DNA from: an uncultured Eubacteriales bacterium
GTDB lineage: Bacteria > Bacillota > Clostridia > Oscillospirales > Oscillospiraceae
Direction: 5' to 3'
DNA length: 10,537 nt
Assembly (NCBI GenBank): GCA_900553545.1
Contig: USDP01000048.1
Span: forward strand, 1-10,537
The notes under the pieces are model-generated. The model made no database searches. It worked only from the letters and a program-made list of their open reading frames with translations, and was not told the DNA's origin. This document shows, piece by piece, positions 6,747-10,537 of the stretch. The first letter of the stretch is position 1. Every line of letters starts with the position of its first letter. A program made the position numbers and the translations under genes.

Positions 6747-6899
6747 ATGGAATACATCGAGGTTTCTCCGCTGCCGGAGGTCTGTCAGAATTGCGAGGAT
6801 CGCAGAAAATGTCTGGAAGAGGACGGCTGTGAGTGGTGCTGTGACGAGTGTGACTATCTGGGCGCGCGGTTTATACCGGCGCCGCAGGGGGATTTGTAG
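6747..6899 (+). CDS. 50-residue cysteine-rich peptide, probably truncated
   Basis: A small acidic protein with seven cysteines (13, 16, 22, 28, 31, 32, 35) arranged as CxxC, a lone Cys, then CxxCCxxC, a pattern suited to binding a metal such as zinc or iron or to redox work. The start has a GGGGTG ribosome binding site about 5 bases upstream and sits behind the repressible promoter. The opening residues MEYIEVSPLPE and the CDYLGARF segment recall short clostridial hypothetical proteins with a C-x-x-CDYAG-type motif, from memory and unverified; those usually continue with a charged helix. Here the reading frame ends in a TAG that belongs to the adjacent intergenic repeat, so the C-terminus may have been lost or replaced. 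The function is unknown; control by the divergent XRE regulator is inferred. Confidence 0.65.
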   Translation: MEYIEVSPLPEVCQNCEDRRKCLEEDGCEWCCDECDYLGARFIPAPQGDL

Positions 6900-7030
6900 G
6901 GGCGGACGACTCTGTCCGCCCGTTCCCTCAATCCTGTGCCGCACCATGTAGGGGCCGATGAGGGCATCGGCCTCTGCAAGCCCCTCTCAGGCGCTTCGCG
7001 CCAGCTCCCCCGGAGGGGGGGAGCCTGTCT
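6896..7030. repeat. Composite intergenic repeat cluster of GTAGGGG dyad units
   Basis: Several short dyads follow in tandem. Unit 1 starts GTAGGGG at 6896 and has an 8-bp stem GGGCGGAC/GTCCGCCC (6900-6907, 6914-6921). Unit 2 starts GTAGGGG at 6948 with GGCCGATG/CATCGGCC (6953-6960, 6965-6972). Next come GGCGC-TTC-GCGCC (6990-7002) and a GCTCCCC/GGGGAGC stem (about 7004-7024) in the AAGCCCCTCTCAGGCGCTTC-type element. Such units are, from general knowledge, dispersed in many copies in gut Clostridia genomes and often mis-called as genes; their role is unknown. The cluster separates the Cys-rich peptide from the ger operon and has no transposase, so any movement would be in trans. Confidence 0.75.
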
Positions 7031-7052
7031 GCTGCGGTGGGGACACAATCTA

Positions 7053-7102
7053 TATAATATGATTTGCAGACAGGTATAGTTTTCCCATTTTCGGCCAAAC
7101 TG
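7053..7102 (+). promoter_or_regulatory. Candidate promoter region of the ger operon
   Basis: Two weak possibilities lie between the repeat and gerAA. A perfect TATAAT at 7053-7058 has no convincing -35. GTATA (7074-7078) and CAAACTG (7096-7102), 17 bases apart, loosely resemble the SigG forespore promoter type expected for ger operons. Neither is strong enough to choose. Confidence 0.25.
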
Positions 7103-7129
7103 ACTGCAAAGGAAAAAGGAGGGATGCGG

Positions 7130-8545
7130 ATGCTTGCGGCGCTGAAGGCGCGCTTCAACGGGGCGGACGATTTTTGCCTGCGGGAGCTGACGGCGGGCGG
7201 GCAGGTGCTCTATGCGCTCTTTCTCGACGGCATGACGTCCGGCAGCGACATTTCCGACTTTGTCGTCCGACCGCTGATGGAAAACCTCCGGCCCGGAACG
7301 CCGGAGGAATTATATGCGCAGGCGCAGCGCGGCGCGGTCTGGTGCGCGGTGTGCGAGGAGGCGGACTCGGCCGAGGCCGCGGCGGACAAGCTGACGCACG
7401 GGTACTGCGTCGTGGTCTTTCCGGGGCTGGCCAAGGCGCTCTGCTTCGAGGCCAAGAGCGGGACGCGGCGCGGCCCCTCCGCGCCGGAGAGCGAGAACAC
7501 CGTCAAGGGCGCGAAGGATGCGTTCACGGAAACGATCCGGATCAACACGGCCCTTGTCCGGCGGCATCTGCGCACGCCGGAGCTGCGGTTTGTGAGCAAG
7601 ACCGTCGGGCGGCGGACGCAGACGAATGTGACGGTCTGCTCCATCGCGGGGCTGACCGATCCGAAGCTCGTGGCACGGATGGAAAAGCGGCTTGCGCGCA
7701 TCGACATCGACGGGCTGCTCTCCCCGGCGGCGGTGGAGGAATATGTGACCGGTTCGCGCCGGACGGCGTTTCCGCTGCTGCAATATACCGAGCGGACGGA
7801 TCAGTTCTGCCAGGGGCTGCTCGAGGGGCAGGTCGGCCTGCTGGTCGACGGGCTGCCGCTCGGCTATCTCGCGCCGGTCGACCTTGGAATTCTGATGACC
7901 TCGCCGGAGGATCGCGCGGTCGATTATGTCTCGGCGACCTGCGTGCGCATCCTGCGCTATGCGGCGCTGTTCCTCAGCCTGTTCCTGCCTGCGCTCTATG
8001 CCGCGATGGCGACGTTCCAGCAGCAGATGCTGCCGACGAAGCTGCTGCTCGCCATCATCGAGAGCAAGGAGAACGTCCCGTTCCCGACGCTGCTGGAGGT
8101 GCTGGGCCTGCTCGCGGCGTTCGAGCTTTTGCAGGAGGCCGGGCTGCATCTGCCGCAGGCCATCGGCACGGCGGTCTCCATCATCGGCGGGCTCGTCGTC
8201 GGGACGGCGGCGGTGGAGGCAAATCTCGTCTCGCCCGCCGCGCTCATCGTCGCGGCCACGGCGGGCATCTGCGGCTTCACGCTGCCGAGCCGCGACCTGT
8301 CAGACGCCGTGCGGCTCTGGCGCTTTCTGCTCACGGCCCTCGGCGGCATCGCGGGCCTGTTCGGCCTGACCGTGGGCGCGATTCTGCTGCTGGTGCACCT
8401 GGCGGGGCTGATGAGCCTTGGCGTGGCGTATCTCGCGCCGTTCTCCGACGTCCGGGGCTGGCGTGCCGTGCTCCGGCCCAGGCTTTCCCGGCAAAAATTC
8501 CGCGATCCCGCGCTCGGCGCGGTCGACCGGAAGAATCAGAGGTGA
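7130..8545 (+). CDS. gerAA: Spore germination protein, GerA family A subunit
   Basis: A 471-residue inner-membrane subunit of a germinant receptor, close to the usual length. The N-terminal half is soluble with GerAA/SpoVAF-type signatures: VGRRTQTNVTVCSIAGLTDP, the IDIDGLL stretch, and YTERTDQFCQGLLEGQVGLL followed by VDGLPLGYLAPVDL. The C-terminal half has five or so hydrophobic segments (about 273-295, 320-338, 344-365, 368-386, 399-433) and ends in a basic tail. A subunits oligomerise and form the ion channel that opens when the B subunit senses germinant. ATG 7130 was chosen because AGGAGG (7117-7122) sits 7 bases upstream; ATG 7124 is too close, and a TTG at 7064 would add 22 residues without a ribosome binding site. 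It is the first gene of a three-gene operon; its TGA overlaps the ribosome binding site of the next gene. Confidence 0.92.
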   Translation: MLAALKARFNGADDFCLRELTAGGQVLYALFLDGMTSGSDISDFVVRPLMENLRPGTPEELYAQAQRGAVWCAVCEEADSAEAAADKLTHGYCVVVFPGLAKALCFEAKSGTRRGPSAPESENTVKGAKDAFTETIRINTALVRRHLRTPELRFVSKTVGRRTQTNVTVCSIAGLTDPKLVARMEKRLARIDIDGLLSPAAVEEYVTGSRRTAFPLLQYTERTDQFCQGLLEGQVGLLVDGLPLGYLAPVDLGILMTSPEDRAVDYVSATCVRILRYAALFLSLFLPALYAAMATFQQQMLPTKLLLAIIESKENVPFPTLLEVLGLLAAFELLQEAGLHLPQAIGTAVSIIGGLVVGTAAVEANLVSPAALIVAATAGICGFTLPSRDLSDAVRLWRFLLTALGGIAGLFGLTVGAILLLVHLAGLMSLGVAYLAPFSDVRGWRAVLRPRLSRQKFRDPALGAVDRKNQR

Positions 8546-8553
8546 AGTATCAT

Positions 8554-9042
8554 ATGAAACGGATCTGGATTTGGCTGGCGCTGCTGGCGGCGGTCGCAGC
8601 GTTTGGGATGTTCCCGGCGCAGGGAACGGACGCGGCGGATCTCCTGCCTGCACAGCTGCTGCTGGTCGAGGCGTCCGGCGGGACGCTCCGCCTTGAGACC
8701 GATCAGGGGAGCGTCGGGTTTGGAAAGACGCTCGGCGAGGCGATGGACGATCTGCAAGCCGGCGCGAAGGGGCAGGTCTTCTTCGGGACGGTGGAGCATG
8801 TGGTCGCCGCGCAGAGCGCGGCCTATCTGCTGCCGCAGCTCGCGGCGTCAAACGAGCTGCGCCCCGCGGCGAAGCTCTATCTCGCGCCGGTGCTGCCGGA
8901 GGCGGCGGACGCTGTGGAATTTCTGGCGGCGCATCCGGGGAATCTGACCTTGCAGAGAACGCGGGCCGCGCTGCTCTATGGCCGGCAGCCGGAGGTTCCG
9001 CGGCTGCTGACGACGGAAGGAGGGCTTCGCCTTGCCGGATAG
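8554..9042 (+). CDS. Short GerAC-like germination protein (N-terminal domain only)
   Basis: A 162-residue exported protein with a signal-like N-terminus (MKRIWIWLALLAAVAAFGMF). The part after it resembles the N-terminal domain of Ger(x)C proteins: LLLVEASGG as the first strand, then GKTLGEAMDDLQAGAKGQVF (57-76) matching the family pattern of an EAL-type helix followed by a basic stretch and a FGH-like strand, and a LYLAPVLPEAADAVEF segment in place of the usual nuclease-like strand/helix. Typical GerC subunits are lipoproteins near 350-400 residues. This one has no cysteine at all, so no lipobox, and lacks the middle and C-terminal domains. ATG 8554 follows AGAGGTGA by 7 bases. Position between A and B genes supports the assignment, since similarity alone is modest. 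It could be a functional minimal C subunit or a decayed one; its frame is intact. Confidence 0.65.
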   Translation: MKRIWIWLALLAAVAAFGMFPAQGTDAADLLPAQLLLVEASGGTLRLETDQGSVGFGKTLGEAMDDLQAGAKGQVFFGTVEHVVAAQSAAYLLPQLAASNELRPAAKLYLAPVLPEAADAVEFLAAHPGNLTLQRTRAALLYGRQPEVPRLLTTEGGLRLAG

Positions 9043-10042
9043 ACCAACCGCGCGGCAGCGCGATGCATGGCTGCTGGCTGCAATGACCGTTCCGGCCGTG
9101 GCCCTCTGCGCCGGGATCGGCTGGCAGTGGGCCTTGCTCGGCGGCGCGATCTCCGCCGCACTCTATCTGATCCAGGGCCGCGCACGGCAGAGCGGCCTCG
9201 CGCTCCGCGATGCCGTAAATGAGGCGTTCGGAACGGCTGGCGGTACAATGATTATGGTACTTGCAGCGATCTGGAACCTATTCGCGCTGGCGTGGCTGAC
9301 GCAGCGCGCGGACGGCGCGTTCCCGGAGGCGAAGGATTCGGTTGCCGTCGGGCTGATCCTGCTGGCGCTTGCAGCATTTGCCGCATGGAAGGGCGAGGCC
9401 GTCGCGGCCCGGTGTGCGGGCGTGATCGCGCTCGTGCTGGCAGGACTGTATGCGCTGCTGTTCTGCGCGGCGATCGGCGATGTGCAGCTGGAATGGCTGC
9501 GGCCCTGGGGCGGATGGCGCAGATCGGTGCTGCCGGCGGCGTGCCTGCTGCTGCCATGCGCCGCGTGGTACCTCGGCGCGGAACAGGAAGCGCGCGGCAC
9601 AAAGGGGCATGGAGTGCTGTTGCTGCTCGCGCCCGCATTGGCTGCCGCCGCGACAGCGGGCTGCCTCTCGCCGCGTCTCGCGGCGATGGAGGAAGCGCCG
9701 TTTTATGAGATGGTGAAGGGGCTGTCGCTGTTTACGGTGGTCGAGCGGTTTGAGCCGCTGGCGTCGACAGTACTTGCGCTGGGATATTTCTGCGCAATGT
9801 CTCTGCTGCTCTGTGCGGCGCGCGCGTGCTTTGGCGGGAAACGCGCGCCGTGGCAGCTCGCGGCGCTGGCCGCACTGGCCGGAGCGGGCAGTTTTTGGGC
9901 AGGACGTATCCCGACGGCGGCTTTTGCGGCAGGTGCGGCTATATTTTGGGGTCTATTACCTCTGCTTATACCACTTGTGGTAGATCACAAAAAAGGTGGA
10001 AAAAAGTCTAAAATAATGCTTGACAAAAGCGATCCGGTTTGA
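9032..10042 (+). CDS. gerAB: Spore germination protein, GerAB-like permease subunit
   Basis: A 336-residue protein with about ten hydrophobic segments, slightly shorter than typical GerAB (about 365), an APC-superfamily fold that binds germinant such as amino acids or sugars. The best signature is PFYEMVKGLSLFTVVERFEP (223-242), followed by an STVLALGYFCAMSLLL helix, which matches the conserved helix 8-9 region of the family. The rest is very Ala/Leu/Trp-rich and divergent. It starts at TTG 9032, seven bases after AAGGAGGG, and overlaps the stop of the C-like gene by 11 bases, so the two are translationally coupled. The lysine-rich last residues are encoded by AT-rich DNA that also carries the -35 of the first rRNA promoter, and the TGA abuts its -10. 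No terminator follows. Confidence 0.8.
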   Translation: MPDRPTARQRDAWLLAAMTVPAVALCAGIGWQWALLGGAISAALYLIQGRARQSGLALRDAVNEAFGTAGGTMIMVLAAIWNLFALAWLTQRADGAFPEAKDSVAVGLILLALAAFAAWKGEAVAARCAGVIALVLAGLYALLFCAAIGDVQLEWLRPWGGWRRSVLPAACLLLPCAAWYLGAEQEARGTKGHGVLLLLAPALAAAATAGCLSPRLAAMEEAPFYEMVKGLSLFTVVERFEPLASTVLALGYFCAMSLLLCAARACFGGKRAPWQLAALAALAGAGSFWAGRIPTAAFAAGAAIFWGLLPLLIPLVVDHKKGGKKSKIMLDKSDPV

Positions 10043-10048
10043 TATTAT
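10020..10048 (+). promoter_or_regulatory. rRNA operon promoter P1
   Basis: Perfect -35 TTGACA (10020-10025), 17-base spacer, -10 TATTAT (10043-10048), preceded by A-tracts resembling an UP element. The -35 lies inside the last codons of gerAB and the -10 starts right after its stop codon. Confidence 0.8.
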
Positions 10049-10123
10049 AGCGGAGCGCTTTTGAGAGTGCCGTGCATTGCGGATGCGCGTCATGAAGATC
10101 TTGAAAAAAGATGAAAAAACTTC

Positions 10124-10152
10124 TTGACAAACAGATGAAGCTGTGCTAGAAT
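10124..10152 (+). promoter_or_regulatory. rRNA operon promoter P2
   Basis: TTGACA (10124-10129), 17-base spacer and TAGAAT (10147-10152) with a TG extended -10 at 10144-10145. An A-rich run (10104-10119) precedes it. Confidence 0.85.
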
Positions 10153-10233
10153 AAATGAGTTCGCTGCGAACGGAACTTCCGGTCCAACACCGAACGAACT
10201 TCATGAAAAGCTCACAGAAAATTAAAAAAGTTC

Positions 10234-10262
10234 TTGACTTTTGAAAAGTTCTGTGATATAAT
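10234..10262 (+). promoter_or_regulatory. rRNA operon promoter P3
   Basis: TTGACT (10234-10239), 17-base spacer and a perfect TATAAT (10257-10262) with a TG extended -10 at 10254-10255. An A-rich run precedes it. P2 and P3 share the string TTCTTGAC at the -35, suggesting duplication. Confidence 0.85.
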
Positions 10263-10477
10263 GAAGACCCGCTGAGCTGCGGAGTGCACCTTGTAAATTA
10301 AACAACGAGAACATGAACAAACACCTTGGACAATTTAGGTTCTGGAAAGAACCGAAACAAGTTGTTCAATGAATGTCGAAATGAGATTCTTTGAATAGCC
10401 AACGAAAATTCTTGAGTAAAGCTAAGAGCGAACCAAGATAATTAGATTTTAGAGCCGTAAGGCTTTAAGATACCATA
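10263..10477 (+). other. rRNA operon leader with two hairpins and a boxA-like site
   Basis: This noncoding leader carries a two-part hairpin: TTGGACAA (10326-10333) with TTGTTCAA (10362-10369) outside, and GGTTCT-GGAA-AGAACC (10338-10353) inside. TTCTTTGAATAGCC (10387-10400) resembles the boxA antitermination signal of Gram-positive rRNA leaders. TAGAGCC-GTAA-GGCTTTA (10450-10467) is a 7-bp hairpin with a GNRA-type tetraloop ending about 10 bases before 16S, probably tied to processing or assembly. No ORF is present in this region. Confidence 0.6.

Positions 10478-10537
<60 letters not shown>

Noticed and set aside
6896..7030. CRISPR array
   Set aside because: The dyads share only a short head, differ in stem sequence and spacing, and there are no regular spacers or cas genes.
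6854..7158. Short minus-strand and plus-strand ORFs across the repeat cluster
   Set aside because: They encode translated repeat sequence (Arg/Pro/Gly-rich), the familiar artefact of this repeat type.
7174..8553. Long in-frame extension upstream of the C-like ger gene
   Set aside because: It overlaps gerAA in another frame with a Gly/Arg/Ala-rich meaningless product. The real start is ATG 8554 with its own ribosome binding site.
10043..10477. tRNA or extra small gene before 16S
   Set aside because: No cloverleaf pattern and no ORF with a ribosome binding site; the content is explained by promoters and leader hairpins.

Overview
The window looks like a chromosomal segment of a GC-rich, endospore-forming member of the Clostridia, probably near Oscillospiraceae/Ruminococcaceae. 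The basis is the Gram-positive style AGGAGG ribosome binding sites, a spore-cortex type polysaccharide deacetylase (PdaA-like), a gerA-type germination operon, a folate ECF S component beside folC, the intergenic repeat type, and the first 60 bases of a 16S rRNA gene. The genus cannot be fixed from the sequence alone.

Layout. 1-1970: folT (folate S component) and folC (folylpolyglutamate synthase) run on the plus strand as a folate uptake and retention pair and end in a strong hairpin. 1972-5139: two minus-strand membrane transporters, a MATE family exporter and an NSS/SNF family sodium symporter, each with its own promoter and separated by a terminator. 5308-6385: a pdaA-like deacetylase, then a 46-residue Gly/Asn/Cys-rich single-pass peptide and a bidirectional terminator. 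6383-6899: a divergent pair, an XRE-type regulator (minus) and a 50-residue Cys-rich peptide (plus). Between them lie two near-perfect 17-bp palindromes placed over the plus-strand promoter. 6896-7030: a cluster of GTAGGGG-type dyad repeats, which supplies the stop codon of the Cys-rich peptide. 7130-10042: a three-gene germinant-receptor operon in the order A, short C-like, B. 10020-10537: three tandem strong promoters, a structured leader and the start of 16S rRNA. The first rRNA promoter is embedded in the end of the last ger gene.

Biology. The pdaA-like gene and the ger operon tie the second half of the window to spore cortex maturation and germination. The most unusual items are the compact germinant receptor, whose C-like subunit keeps only the N-terminal domain and has no lipobox cysteine; the self-contained regulator/operator/Cys-rich peptide module whose peptide appears cut short by a repeat; and the direct run-in of the ger operon into an rRNA operon. 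I found no phage, CRISPR, transposase or defence genes.
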